Shown piece after piece: positions 29,929 to 40,247 of a DNA stretch of 64,000 nt. The notes beneath the pieces are model-generated. The model was not told the origin of the DNA and made no database searches. It saw only the letters and a program-made list of their open reading frames with translations. The position numbers and the translations under genes are program-made. Source of the stretch: Symbiodinium natans (Eukaryota; Sar; Dinophyceae; Suessiales; Symbiodiniaceae); the NCBI GenBank assembly GCA_905221605.1, contig CAJNDS010000435.1, positions 805,730 through 869,729 on the forward strand. Reading direction: 5' to 3'. Every line of letters begins with the position of its first letter. Position 1 is the stretch's first letter.

Positions 29929-30000
29929 TTGCCAGGACCTCGGCCGCTGTCTCAAGCCCGGCCGGCGCAATGCAGCGGGCTTTGGAGGGTTCAGGGTTGG
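29929..30000 (+). CDS. candidate exon
   Basis: After cctctttgccag. Two frames are open: TSAAVSSPAGAMQRALEG and DLGRCLKPGRRNAAGFGG. Mirror repeats on both sides. Confidence 0.3.
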
Positions 30001-30044
30001 GAGGGTTTGGGGTGTAGGGTTTTGGCAGACCTGAACCCTAAACC

Positions 30045-30440
30045 CTTCGTTATTCATGTTTTAGTAATGATTCGCCTTTTTATGTGTTTGCAAACAACAA
30101 TTTCAATAGGCCAAAATCGAATGATGATAATTCTTATTGTCATTTTTAATACATGTTTCGTATTGGTAACCGTATATCTTTTACATAAATATTTCAATGA
30201 TATACTACTAGTTGAAACATTAAATGAAAGTAAGCCATCATGTAAAAACGTATGCAAGAAAAATTGAGCATACTACTAACACTTCCAATGACAGAGATGA
30301 TGTTTCATGACTTGACAATGGAAGAGATTATGTTCCTCTAGCTGATGATGGAATATATTAGAAACCACCAAATGGTGAAGAGGGAGAATATATATATATA
30401 TATGCACACATGTATATGTATGTATAATATTTTGAAATAA
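30045..30440. other. AT-rich segment with a short hydrophobic ORF
   Basis: Base composition shifts sharply to AT. It holds an open frame MIRLFMCLQTTISIGQNRMM then IILIVIFNTCFVLVTVYLL, hydrophobic with a lysine-rich tail, ending TGA at 30267. Followed by (TA)n and ATGTATG microsatellite. May share origin with 31626-32930. Confidence 0.4.
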
Positions 30441-30917
30441 GTGGTGAGGACCAACTCCGCGCGCGGAAGTCTCAGATGTCACGGGTGAGCACCAGTGATG
30501 CATTCACACACAAGAGAAGGTCCCCATAAATCTCCTCACAAACCTTGCTGTGCTGGGGCTGGTCACGACCTATGAGATCGACTCCGAAGTCCACGAGGTG
30601 CTCCGGCGTCGCAGCTGCCGTGGCCCAATGCCCTTCAATCTGAGGAGCACTTCAAGATGTGCGTCGACATTGGCTGCGAGATTCTGCAAAGGTGGCACCT
30701 TTGTCCAAATCTTTGCTCTTTGGGTCGTGGTGGCTGGTTGGCAGGTTGAGTTGTTGGTTGGTCGCAGCTGGTCTTGTGTGAGCCTGACTGAAACCAATGT
30801 GTTGCATGTATGCGTGCGCGCGTGAACGAGTCCAAGGCCAGATCCAAAGGGCTCCCAGAAGGCTCGCGCTGGCAATGCGCTGTTAGGGATGTGTCGCAAT
30901 GACCCGTTCCATTCCAG

Positions 30918-31010
30918 GCAGCCTCATACCAACTCATGTGGTTCGCTTGCGCTGGCGACGTCAGAGGAGATGTACACGATCGCAATGCCAGTGGTCCCAA
31001 GAACAGATAG
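30918..31010 (+). CDS. candidate exon ending in a stop
   Basis: After cgttccattccag. Open frame AASYQLMWFACAGDVRGDVH then DRNASGPKNR and TAG. A 236-codon opposite-strand ORF covers 30635-31345; strand is unresolved. Confidence 0.3.
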   Translation, partial: AASYQLMWFACAGDVRGDVHDRNASGPKNR

Positions 31011-31148
31011 TTATTTGTTCTGCGTCCGGGCCTTGACAGTGGTGTCTGGAAATGGGAGCGGGGTGTTTGGAATTGTGGGGGGGCGTCTGGAAACCTAGGC
31101 TTTCCAGACACAGGTTTTTTCATCAGCAGTCTGCATTTTCGATTACAG

Positions 31149-31236
31149 TTGTTCCTAGGAAGATTGACGTTAAAAGCATTTTCGCAATGCGCAACCTCGT
31201 AGCATTTTGGTCCCGAGTTCTTGAGTGCCTGTGTTG
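31149..31236 (+). CDS. candidate exon ending in a stop
   Basis: After attttcgattacag. Open frame VVPRKIDVKSIFAMRNLVAF then WSRVLECLC and TGA. Confidence 0.35.
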
Positions 31237-31246
31237 AAGCACTCAG

Positions 31247-31623
31247 TGCCAGAAGGGGAACCCGACGTCCAAGTATGTTGTGCCCATCAACCAGGGCAGC
31301 GCGACGACGTCGTTGCATCGGCCAGAAGCGGTGCTGGTTGTGCACATGCAGGGGGAGTGGATCGCGTCGGTTTTTATCAGTTAAATGACATTTGGCTTAT
31401 GGCGTTGGAAGACATGAGAACACCCATGGGTAGTTTCTGCAGATTGCATCCAGCAAATCGAAGCAGCGAGTATCATCATCACAGATCAAAGTGGCCATTG
31501 TTTAATACGATGAATACCCCAAACATGGAAAGAACTCAACAAACGATGATTGGTGAATTTCTTGCTGGATTTGAAGAATTTTGTTTCATAATTAGCGGTA
31601 AGGACATTACTGTAAAGGCTTGA
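31247..31623 (+). CDS. candidate terminal exon(s), two overlapping readings
   Basis: After gttgaagcactcag one frame reads CQKGNPTSKYVVPINQGSAT, TSLHRPEAVLVVHMQGEWIA to TAA at 31383. The other, continuous from 31225, is 132 codons and ends LNDIWLMALEDMRTPMGSFC ... MIGEFLAGFEEFCFIISGKD before TGA 31623. A splice between them is impossible (11 bp apart). Either is a gene end bordering the AT-rich island. Confidence 0.4.
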
Positions 31624-31625
31624 GA

Positions 31626-32930
31626 AAAATTCATCCGTTTCTCAGTATGTGGTGATCATTAAGAAGAAGGAGATAACAGCTCCAGAAAACCAAGCATTTG
31701 GATTATATAAATTTGAAGCATAAGATATAGCTCTTCCAAGATGAAGGAATATCAGAAGACAGTCAAATTATACACCATTAGAATGAAGATAGCGTAAACA
31801 CCATCCATAATTTTCTCCAATAAAAAGAAGAGGGAAGTATATTCTGAATTAATGTCTGATGTGTAATGTAAACCTATGAAGACTCCGGTAACCATTTGTA
31901 ATAAATCCACCAAACAATGATTGATATTGTTTTATGAAAAAACTCAGAAAAGTATCCCTCGTAATATTTTCATGGATACTTTTATTTCAGCAAACATAAC
32001 TTACTCTCTAACAAAGTATCCCTTTAATATATTCATGGATATTTTTATTTCTCCAAAATATACATGAGATTTGAACATTTTGAACTGTTTATTAATGTAT
32101 AACTAACAGATGGCAACCTATGCTATAATTATAATATCACAAGATATTAAAGAAGTTTATAAATTTGCTAGGAGAGCCACCAAATAATTATTGATATGGC
32201 TTTATTAGACATTTCCCTTTATACTATTATGGTGAGTACTTTTTCATTGTTCTAAAAAGCTCAAACGTGAAATTTCAACATATTGAAAGGTTTATCATGA
32301 TTCAACTAGCAGGTGGCGACCTACGTTATAACAATAATTCGACCATATAATAACGAACTTTGTGCTGTTGATATGGGAGCCACCAAACGATTATTGATAT
32401 GGTTTGATGAACAAAATATCCCTTATAATATTATGATGGATAATTTTTAATCTCCAGAAAAAGGAAACTTAAACATATTAAATGGTGTATTCTTATGGAA
32501 CTAACAGGTGGCAACCTCCTACGCTCTAAGAATCATCTGGCCAGATATCAAGAAATTTGTACTGTCGTTATGAGAGCCACCAAGCAATTATCGATGTGGT
32601 TGTATTATATAAAGTATCCCTTATAGTAACATAACGGCTATAAAGAGATTAAATACGTAAGACTATATGTTCACTTTTCATAGATACTGTCGTGGCCGTT
32701 TTTATGGCCAAGTTGTTTATTACAAAAAGAGTTGTTGAACCGATTAATAACCATTGTTGATTTGTCAAAGGCACCAATAACTTCTCAAATCTTAGACGTT
32801 TTTTTTTAGAATCTATATGGCTAAAGTTAATTCATTACAAAAACAAGATTGACGAACTAGCTAGCATTTAAATCATAAATTTACATAAATCTTTCATAAA
32901 TCTTTGCTCAACTATTCACAAGCCGTGTTA
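31626..32930. repeat. AT-rich island with ~200-bp degenerate satellite
   Basis: The motif gagccaccaaa(n)attattgatatgg recurs at about 31905, 32174, 32377 and 32574. Companion blocks gtatcccttataatat, ggatattttta and ctaacaggtggcaacct keep the same order. Period is about 200 bp; the first unit has an extra internal duplication of about 67 bp. No ORF. Composition is unlike the flanks. Confidence 0.75.
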
Positions 32931-33163
32931 GGTATGCACGTCTTTCGCTTCCGATCCCGGTGTTCGAGCAAGATGGCGGTAAGGATTTGGCACGAGCCCA
33001 GAGTGTCTGCATCGGGGAGCTCATATTATGTTTCATTTTAACATGTTTCTGTATTGGGGAGAGTCAGAAAAACGAAACTCAATTTTTTCGCTCCCCCTCC
33101 CCCTAAGGGAGTGGGGATAAGAACGCCCTCCTCCTGTTTGGAGGTCGTGTGCTTGGCAGAAGC

Positions 33164-33210
33164 TTGGGCGAGGGAGACGCCGAGATCTCCTCAATTGGTT
33201 TTGTTTGCGG
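33164..33210 (+). CDS. candidate short exon
   Basis: After gtcgtgtgcttggcag. Frame KLGRGRRRDLLNWFCLR, then a poly-G tract. 33220-33890 otherwise holds homopolymers and a CT-rich tract (33480-33620). Confidence 0.2.
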
Positions 33211-33898
33211 GGGGGGGGAGGGGGCGGGGCAGGGTACCCTTCTTGATTGCACAGTAGAACAACGGGACCCTTGAGCTTGAGGGTTTAGGGTTTAGTTTGG
33301 CTTTTTGGTGCTTAGTGTACAAGGTGTAGGGGTTCAAGGATTCTCTAAAACCCAGGCAACACTTCATCGCATAATATTAATGTGGTCTCCTGATTAGTGT
33401 GGAGGGGCCCCCCCCCAAAAAAAAAAAACTAATTCCACCCCAGCAATAGTACTAAAAAGGACCCCCCAAACTAATTTTCGGCCCCGGGCCCCCCCCCGCC
33501 GGCTCCTCTTCATTTCCTCTTCCCTCTCCTCGTCCCTCTCCTCTTCCTCTCCTCTTCCTCTCCCTCTCGTCTTCTTTTGCTCTTTTCTTTCCTCATCTTG
33601 TTCTCTTTTTTTCTCTCTTCCGACACCCATGCCCAAAAAACTTTTCATTATAGTAGGGGGGGCGGCCTTTTTTGGTCCCCTGAATTATTTTTTGAAAACT
33701 TTTCATTGTTGAAGGGGTCCACACTAATCAGGATACGACATTGTTTAACACCCCAAAGGCCGGCATGCGTAGACCTCAAAGAACCCCTTGCACATCACGA
33801 GTTTTAGGGTTTGGGGAGTTACCCTTATCCCTAAACCTTAACCACCAGTCGTGAAGAGGGGCCCTCCTTGCAAGCAACCCCTTTCCTTTGAAAAACAG

Positions 33899-33930
33899 TA
33901 CGTCGAAAAGACCTTCACCTTGAGGCCTCC
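33899..33930 (+). CDS. candidate very short exon
   Basis: After tttgaaaaacag. Frame YVEKTFTLRP. Nearly adjacent to homopolymer-rich DNA. Confidence 0.2.
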
Positions 33931-34062
33931 CCGGAAATGAGCACGTAACGCAATGAGGGTTCGAGGCAGAGGCAACCCCCCCCCCCAAAAAAAAAAAAAT
34001 ACCAATCATAACAATGACAATAGCAATAATCAAGGAGAACAAAAGAGAAAAAACAATATTTT

Positions 34063-34197
34063 TACTGGAGATGCTCAGCCTGATTTGATTCTGGGATCCT
34101 CACTATCCCGCCTAGGATCCCATAACCTGAGTGAAATTCCACATCATCAAGGTCCGGCAGTTTTCTTGGCAGTGCAAAATGCACTTCAGCCCCGTAA
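34063..34197 (+). CDS. candidate exon, 43 codons
   Basis: After ttttactggag. Open frame DAQPDLILGSSLSRLGSHNL, then SEIPHHQGPAVFLAVQNALQ. Ends in the first CCCTAAA repeat. Confidence 0.4.
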
Positions 34198-34308
34198 ACC
34201 CTAAATCCCTGAACCCAAAACCCCAAACCCTAAACCCTAAAACCCTGAGTCCTTAAACCCAAACCCTCAACCCTCAAAAGCCAAGCACATCATTCCACCA
34301 CACCCCAG

Positions 34309-34360
34309 GTCACGGTTGCCACACGGGCGCTCTTCGACAGCATTGGCTTCGGCTTAGGGT
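34309..34360 (+). CDS. candidate exon
   Basis: After ccacaccccag. Open frame VTVATRALFDSIGFGLG. Confidence 0.3.
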
Positions 34361-34701
34361 CTGGTGTTTAGGAATTTTCGGCTAAGGGCCCCAAACCCTG
34401 TAAGTATATTCTAGCTTCGGTTACATGTCCCTGAACTCAAGTTGGTATAGCACTCGCGTCCCTCTCCTTCCCGGTTGGGGTTTCTGGTTTTTAGCTGAAG
34501 CTTCCAAAGGACTTCAGGCTCCAAAATTTCGTTTCGAGGTTAAGGTATGCTGGTCCGAGAATTCTATTGTTGTGCAATTTGGCTGAGCTGGATCTAAAGT
34601 TTGCATTGAACTGGCGTATAGACTGCGCACAGATCAGTTTCAGATCTTAGTTTCAGCCCTGTTTCTGTTCAAAACGTATCATGGTCTTCCGGCACGTGCA
34701 G

Positions 34702-34901
34702 CCTCGGCTGAGCAAGCAGAGCACGCATGTGCGAATGACACCGTGGAGCTCTTTGCAGCTGATTTTTCCGGGAACGTAGGGTATGATGCAGAACTCGCGA
34801 CGGCCGTTGAGCACTACCAATGCCCTGCAGAGAAGCCGTGGCAGCTTCTGACCTGCTTACAGCACCTGCTAGTGCATGCACATCGAGCCCCAAGGTCCTG
34901 G
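34702..34901 (+). CDS. candidate exon, 66 codons, well bounded
   Basis: Between tcttccggcacgtgcag and GTCCTGG|GTAAAA. Open frame (A)SAEQAEHACANDTVELFAAD, FSGNVGYDAELATAVEHYQC, PAEKPWQLLTCLQHLLVHAH, RAPRSW. The frame also extends upstream (LFLFKTYHGLPARA). Acidic, helical and free of repeats: the best long exon candidate after FKBP. Family not recognised. Confidence 0.55.
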
Positions 34902-35016
34902 GTAAAATGCTTGGGTTTGCTGCACTAGGAGAGTTTCCGCCCAACACCCAAACCTTTAAATCCCTTGAGCTGCAAAGGCTCTTCTGTGGAAAGTCCCTTG
35001 GGCCAGCCTTTGAAAC

Positions 35017-35119
35017 CTTGGCTGTCCAGTGGTACCCACGTTCCCTTTTTGAATGGGTTTGCTTCTCCTATAAATCCCAGTAAGGACAAATACATTGGGG
35101 AGCACCCTTGGTATCCATA
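35017..35119. mobile_element. degenerate family I element
   Basis: Shares ccttggctgtccagtggtac and gttccctttttgaa with the FKBP introner and the 59516 copy. The right terminus is not recognisable. Confidence 0.4.
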
Positions 35120-35367
35120 GGTTCCTCAATGGAACCAGTCAAAGCCCCACGTAAACCTCCAAACGTTCTAAGCATCCTATATAAACCAAGACCCTATACT
35201 ACGATTTGCTCAAGAAGCCCCCCCCCCCCCCCCCGCCACAAAAAACAAAAAACAAAATGTTGTTCTTTATAAGGGCAACAGGGATGAGCATTCTAATTTC
35301 TTGGGGGTTCTTAAGCAAATAGCAGTATAACGTCAGCATCCGTCAGCCTACTGAGCCAAACTTCCAG

Positions 35368-35432
35368 GTTCGGTGTCCCTTCCGCGAACTGGGCGTGTTT
35401 TGGTGCAGCTGCGCAGGGCGACCGAACTCCTT
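35368..35432 (+). CDS. candidate exon
   Basis: After gccaaacttccag. Open frame VRCPFRELGVFWCSCAGRPN then SL. Confidence 0.3.
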
Positions 35433-35523
35433 GGTTGCCCTATACACCTTAAACCCCTAAGCTACCCCCGAAACCCTACCAATAACAAGGCCCCCCCAAG
35501 AAGAATTGCCAAGAAACATGTTT

Positions 35524-35600
35524 CCAGCTGTTGTTACCGACAAGAACTCCCAAACCAACAGGCGTCCACAGCGTCCCCCGCCCGAACACTCAACCCTTCC
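35524..35600 (+). CDS. candidate exon
   Basis: After aacatgtttccag. Open frame AVVTDKNSQTNRRPQRPPPE, basic and proline-rich. Confidence 0.25.
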
Positions 35601-35982
35601 TGCCTCGTCTGGACCTGCAACTCTAAGCCTAATCACGAAAAGCGTTAGAGTCCCGTTAGAGTCGCCATGTGCCTAGCTTCTACAAGACTTCAGGGCTTGA
35701 GGTCTTGGGTATGAGTAGAGATGTTCAGGGCCTTCAGCTGGGTTATGAGTTTTGTGCTTGTCTTCTTTAAATCCCTGAGCCGAAGTAAGTATAGTGCAAG
35801 GAGCCCTCCTTGTAAGCTGAGCAATCGAGTGAGGGCAGCAGGTTCGGGGGGTGATCGTGGCTTAAAGCTTGATGGCTTCATTCCTTAAGTCATGGCAGGT
35901 GCGGACGGACATCCCTGCGCCGCCACCAGGCTGGGGTTCATATTAGGGGCCGATCTGACTCTTGGGTATAAGGGACCCTGCA

Positions 35983-36201
35983 AGGGGGATTCTGGACAAC
36001 CATGTTTGTAGAAATCTTTATGTTTATATACTTGGGGCCCCATCGGTTGGGGGCTTAGGGTTAGGAGGCCGCAAGCCTGAACAGAATCTCAAATCTCCTC
36101 GCTCGAGTCATTCGACCCCAAAACATGCCTCTATCCGCATGGGGGGGCCAAGAGGAGGCGCTTTGGGCGCTGTCCTGGGTGTGAGAGCTCAGGTTGCAGT
36201 G
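35983..36201 (+). CDS. candidate exon ending in a stop
   Basis: After gaccctgcaag. Open frame GILDNHVCRNLYVYILGAPS ... PRSSHSTPKHASIRMGGPRG, GALGAVLGVRAQVAV, TAG. The middle may be intronic. Confidence 0.3.
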
Positions 36202-36667
36202 TAGGGTTTAGGGTTCTAAGGTTTAGGGTTTATAGGGCTTAGGGCTTTGAGTTTAGGGTTCAGTCCCTTGACCCTAAAACCCGAACCCTAAACTCTAGGG
36301 CGTGGGGTTTGTGGACCGAAACATCCTGGGGGTTAGCAGGGTGTTAGGGTGGAATCTTCGGTTCCAACGCCCGTAGTTCCCCCAGTCCGCCCCCGAGCTC
36401 TGGGCCCCCTGCTGCTTTAAACCCCATATGGGCAGTTCTCTACGTTGTTGTTCCTTTTTTGGGGGGGTACCCTTAAGGTAAGGCTCCGTAGTATCATATA
36501 GAAGCCCCAAAAAACCATAGTTTAGAGAGCGCCTGCCATAAAACCCTGATCACCGTAAACCGCAGGCGCACGCACGGCGCAGAACCGGAAGCAGAAACAG
36601 AGATGTAGAGTCTCAAACCTCGAGCCCTTACACTGTAACGCTTGCTGGTCGTGTAGCTCACCTTCAG

Positions 36668-36707
36668 ATTCCTTGGGCATGGTGAGCTCGCCATCTTGGC
36701 CAACAAG
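36668..36707 (+). CDS. candidate short exon
   Basis: Between gtagctcaccttcag and AACAAG|GTTATC. Frame FLGHGELAILANK. A larger alternative frame covers 36566-36690 (AHARRRTGSRNRDVESQTSS). Confidence 0.3.
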
Positions 36708-36857
36708 GTTATCCAGTTGTTCACCTAAAACTAGACAATGCCAGAGAAGCTTGCTGGGCTCTCCGCGTCTTAAAACAATTTAAACAATTGAGCTCGAAGT
36801 CTATCTAGGGTTTTGGGTTTTGGGCCCATGGGTTTGTCATATGTGCTTGAAACAAAG

Positions 36858-36960
36858 CGGAAGGCCTCCAAACTCTGCACCAGGCAAACGCTCGATTGCG
36901 GACAACTGCAGCTACGGTGACGAGTGCAGCGCGGCAGTCCTGCCCTCAAGGAATCGGTGA
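36858..36960 (+). CDS. candidate exon ending in a stop
   Basis: After gcttgaaacaaag. Open frame GRPPNSAPGKRSIADNCSYG then DECSAAVLPSRNR and TGA. An 80-codon opposite-strand ORF overlaps. Confidence 0.35.
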
Positions 36961-37520
36961 CTGAAGAGTTCAGGTTTAGGGTCGCTTCAAGAAGTTCGTG
37001 TTTGTAGTACATTGGTGTAAAAAAACCTGTCCATCCTAAAAGTGGTCAATGTTTAGATCCGCAGCCAATTGGACGAGTATGTTTAGGGTCCGTCACGGCA
37101 GTTCAACAAACGCCCTAAATCCTATAAACCCGAAACCACCCGAACCCTACATCGCCTCAACCCTTTTTCTCAGCCACAGTTCTGATGTGGGGGTTTCCGA
37201 AATTCAGGTACCTTATTGGGGTTCTTTTTTAAAGGGAATCCTACTTTTTGGGGGTACATATGCGGGGTCCCTTCTTTTCGTAAACCCCCATTGCGAGCAC
37301 CGGGTTCGGTGTCGGATGCGATTCACGTGAGGGCTCGGGCCGTAAGGTTTGAGGTTTAGGCGGTCCCTCAGGTTCTACCTTTGTCGAATCAATGAAATGG
37401 TTTTTTAGTGGGTTTAGGGTGATTCCTAGTACTAGTGAGTTTCGCAGTGAGATGAGCACGAGCCCGTGCGATGGATTCTGAACCCTAAGCCCTAACGCCT
37501 ACACCCTCAACTTAAAAATT

Positions 37521-37634
37521 AACCCCTAGTTATAAGTAGAGTTCTAAGACTGTTCTAAGGAACCTAAATTGCGGTACAAGGATCCTAACTTATTAGGTTA
37601 GTCCCTTAGCCACAGTTAGTATAGTAAGGGGGCC
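37521..37634. mobile_element. MITE-like element, family A, copy 4, fused to a telomere array
   Basis: Family A blocks in order (cccctagttataagtagag, aaggatcctaactta, atagtaagggggccct). The right terminus is replaced by (CCCTAAA)n starting within the shared CCCT. Confidence 0.65.
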
Positions 37635-37724
37635 CTAAACCCTAAACCCTAAACCCTAAACCCTAAACCCTAAACCCTAAACCCTAAACCCTAAACCCTA
37701 AACCCTAAACCCTAAACCCTAAAC
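37634..37724. repeat. telomere-type array (CCCTAAA)n
   Basis: Thirteen perfect units directly joined to family A copy 4; the junction uses the CCCT of the element end. Confidence 0.9.
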
Positions 37725-37776
37725 GCCAACCCCCCCCCCCCCCCCGTCCACCTCCAAGGCCTTGCTAAATCCCCAG

Positions 37777-37834
37777 CGCTTCGAGAACCGCGGCGTGCCA
37801 GACCGAGATTTCCTCATCCGCCGGCCCAAGGCAG
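37777..37834 (+). CDS. candidate exon with good boundaries
   Basis: Between gctaaatccccag and AAGGCAG|GTCTTTTG. Open frame RFENRGVPDRDFLIRRPKA. Confidence 0.5.
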
Positions 37835-38030
37835 GTCTTTTGCTTTAGGTTTCGTTTTTTGGGGTTTAGGGCTTAAGGTTTAGTTCGTCTTTTGCTTTAG
37901 GTTTTGTTTTTTGGGGGTTTTAGGGCTTAAGGTTATGGGTTTCCAGGGTTCGTCTTTTGCTTTAGGTTTTCTTTTTTTGTTTTTTTTTTTCGGGCTTAAG
38001 GTTTAGGGTTTCCAGCGTTCGTCTTTTGTT
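37832..38030. repeat. tandem repeat of a telomere-derived ~55-70-bp unit
   Basis: Four copies of cgtcttttgctttaggtttt plus a T/G tract and gggcttaaggttta. The first copy overlaps the proposed donor of exon 37777-37834. Confidence 0.7.
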
Positions 38031-38334
38031 TTCTGGTTCAGGGTTTTCAGGTTTGGGTTTCTAGGGTTTTAGGTTTTAGGGTTTGGGGTTTTGAGTTGAT
38101 GGTTTATGGGTTTGGCGGTTTAGGGGTGTCGGGGGGTTTGTCGGTTTTGGGCCCAGGGTCAGTTTTGGTGTGGGGAGGGATTCAGGGTTTTAGCTTATAG
38201 GGTGTTAAGGGACTTGGGTTTGGGGGGGAGGAAGCTGGGGATTTGCTGGCTTTGAGGGATTCAAGGGTTTAGGGTTTCGGAGGCTTGGGGTTTCGGGGAT
38301 TCAGTGGGTTTAGGGTCTTTATCAAGGGACTAAA

Positions 38335-38472
38335 GGAGGGACCCTCATAAGGGACCTTAAAATTTCTTTAGGGGTGATTTAGGGGCTACTTAGGTGCATA
38401 GGGACTATATGCGGTATATATCGGAGCTATAACGGGGGATAGGATGAAGGGTCCCTTTCTAGGGGTCCCTCC
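38335..38472. mobile_element. MITE-like element, family F, copy 1
   Basis: Left ggagggaccctcataaggga, right the complement of GGAGGGACCCCTAGAAAGGG. Block accttaaaatttctttaggg matches family F copy 2 in reverse orientation. Confidence 0.6.
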
Positions 38473-38495
38473 TTACGCCCCTTACAATTGCCTGG

Positions 38496-38589
38496 CTTGT
38501 CCCGAGCCTGCCATCCTCACCCTTCATTCTGGGGATCGGAGCCTGCCTCTTGCACAAGTATTGCAAGCATCCCACTGCCACGCCTTTAG
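38496..38589 (+). CDS. candidate exon
   Basis: Open frame SLPSSPFILGIGACLLHKYC then KHPTATPL, ending CTTTAG|GTTTTG. The middle is hydrophobic. Confidence 0.35.
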
Positions 38590-38827
38590 GTTTTGTTGGG
38601 CTTTGGGGGGTTTAAGGTCAGAGGGCTAAGCTTCGGAAACCTGGATTTGGAAGGGGATTTCGGCGGCGGTTTTGAAGAATTGAGGCTGAGGATTGGTGTG
38701 TTTGGGTTCTGGATCACTGGTGGATTCAGATCGTTGGGGTTCGAATGTGGGGCAGGAGTTTTTGCAGCAGTTAGCCAACGAACCCTTAACTTATTGACAC
38801 CTTCCTGGCCCGTAGCCGTCGTCAGTC

Positions 38828-38990
38828 TTAATCATCAGATTCTTCTTCGCCACCATCATTTTTATCTGCTTCTTCACCACTAGCATCATCACCGTCATCG
38901 TCATCCTCATCGACATCGCCCTCGTCGTCGCCATCGTCAGCATCATCGTCCTGCATTGAGAGCCCAATACTGTTCCAGCTACGGGCTTTG
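38828..38990 (-). CDS. possible terminal exon: membrane segment plus acidic tail
   Basis: The - strand frame opens with ALASGLLTAICYVLCIKARS (possible membrane helix), then WNSIGLSMQDDDADDGDDE and a long Asp/Glu tail to TAA at 38830-38828. The tail comes from a decayed GAT/ATC triplet repeat (38833-38955), so it may be fortuitous. It would be one of few - strand exons here. Confidence 0.3.
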
Positions 38991-39068
38991 ATACATAACA
39001 CATAACATATTGCTGTAAGAAGGCCGCTTGCTAGTGCAGCAGTTCATGCCATCATTTTGTCGTCTTCC

Positions 39069-39232
39069 TCATCATAACACAGGTGCCTACATCCTAAACT
39101 CTATAAACCCTAGGCGCTTTATCATCATAACACAGAGGTGCCTACACCCGAAACTCTATAAACCCTAAGCCCTTTATCATCATACAGAGGTGCCTACACC
39201 CTAAACTCTCTAAACACTTAAGCCCTTTATCA
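39069..39232. repeat. three-copy tandem repeat, ~55-bp unit
   Basis: Units of catcataacacagaggtgcc, tacaccc(t/g)aaactctata and aaaccctaagccctttat. A CCCTAAA-derived core is embedded in each unit. Confidence 0.85.
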
Positions 39233-39239
39233 TCTGCAG

Positions 39240-39338
39240 GACGAGCTGCGCGAACTGGCGTGTGCGTGCAACGTCGAGGGGGTGCTGCACTCAGTCACGG
39301 TCCGGCGAAGCCCAGAGAAGCCCGGAATCCCGTTCAGG
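39240..39338 (+). CDS. candidate exon, RRM-like fragment
   Basis: Between ccctttatcatctgcag and TTCAGG|GTGTAGGG. Exactly 33 codons: DELRELACACNVEGVLHSVT then VRRSPEKPGIPFR. The helix-then-strand pattern (LRELxxxxxxVxxVxVxR) resembles the helix 1-strand 2 part of RNA-recognition motifs. Resemblance only, not proof. Confidence 0.5.
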
Positions 39339-39833
39339 GTGTAGGGTTTAGGGTTGGGGTTCCATCAAGGGTTTAAGGGCCTAGGGTTAGGGCATGGGGT
39401 ACCTATAGAAGCAGTGTTATAGAATGCGGGGTCAAGTGTAGTTGCGGCTGAGAAGCTTCATCAGGCTATTGCAAGGCCTCTTATGAGGACCCATGAACCT
39501 CCAAGCCTCCAAGTAGGGTCCCTTTGAACTGCTCCCTCCCTCGACGATGAGTTAAGATCGGTCTTGGTCAGGTTTTCAGGGTTCAGGGTTTGGGGCTGAA
39601 CCCTAAGCCCCGAAACCCTAACCTAAGCCCTGTGAACCCTGTAAAACGCCAATGCCCTAAAAAACTCATCTCCGAGCCCTGTCACCCCGATTCAATCCCT
39701 AAAGGGCTTCGGGATCAGGGTTTACAGGGTTTAGAGGCTTTAGAGGGGGTTTAGAGGGTTTGCAGGGTTTGCAGCATTTACATGATTGAGGGTATGAAGG
39801 GTTTTCAGGATGATGACGTGTAGGTTGGCGGAG

Positions 39834-39898
39834 CAGCACTCGTAGGTCTTGCTGCCCAACCGGCGGTTCAGTCAGTTGCAACTTACTTGAGCAGTGGG
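39834..39898 (+). CDS. candidate exon
   Basis: Between tgatgacgtgtag and GTGGG|GTTCAGG. Open frame VGGAALVGLAAQPAVQSVAT then YLSSG, a possible membrane helix. Confidence 0.4.
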
Positions 39899-40083
39899 GT
39901 TCAGGTTAGGTTTTACGGTTTTGCGGCTTTGTTTCGGAATGCAGGGTTTAGGGTATCGTTGTTCAGTTCTGGGGTCTAGCGTTTTGGGCATTTCTACTCA
40001 GCACAGAATCTGCAGAGCTGAGCGTGCGCTGGAAGGGCCTAAGCCCAACACGCCAGACCCTAAACCCTAAACCGCACGCCCAG

Positions 40084-40137
40084 TTGGACTTCGAGGACGT
40101 ATGGGCCGAGCGCGGACCTTGGGTACATGCAGCCGTA
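40084..40137 (+). CDS. candidate exon
   Basis: After accgcacgcccag. Open frame LDFEDVWAERGPWVHAAVLK; the frame continues as EHRHFYVG. Confidence 0.4.
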
Positions 40138-40247
40138 TTGAAAGAGCACAGGCATTTTTATGTCGGCTTAGGGTTGATAGGAATGAGGGCCTAGGGCTTA
40201 GGGCTTCCGGCGTAGGAGACCATCCTTTGTTTTTGACTCCCTTGCAG

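Noticed and set aside
30635-31345. 236-codon - strand ORF
   Set aside because: Longest - strand ORF outside microsatellites, but contains simple repeats (QFQTPRSHFQTP) and opposes several + frames. Not excluded, only not supported.
31370-31380. Intron between the two frames at 31247-31623
   Set aside because: Only 11 bp; one of the two frames must be wrong.
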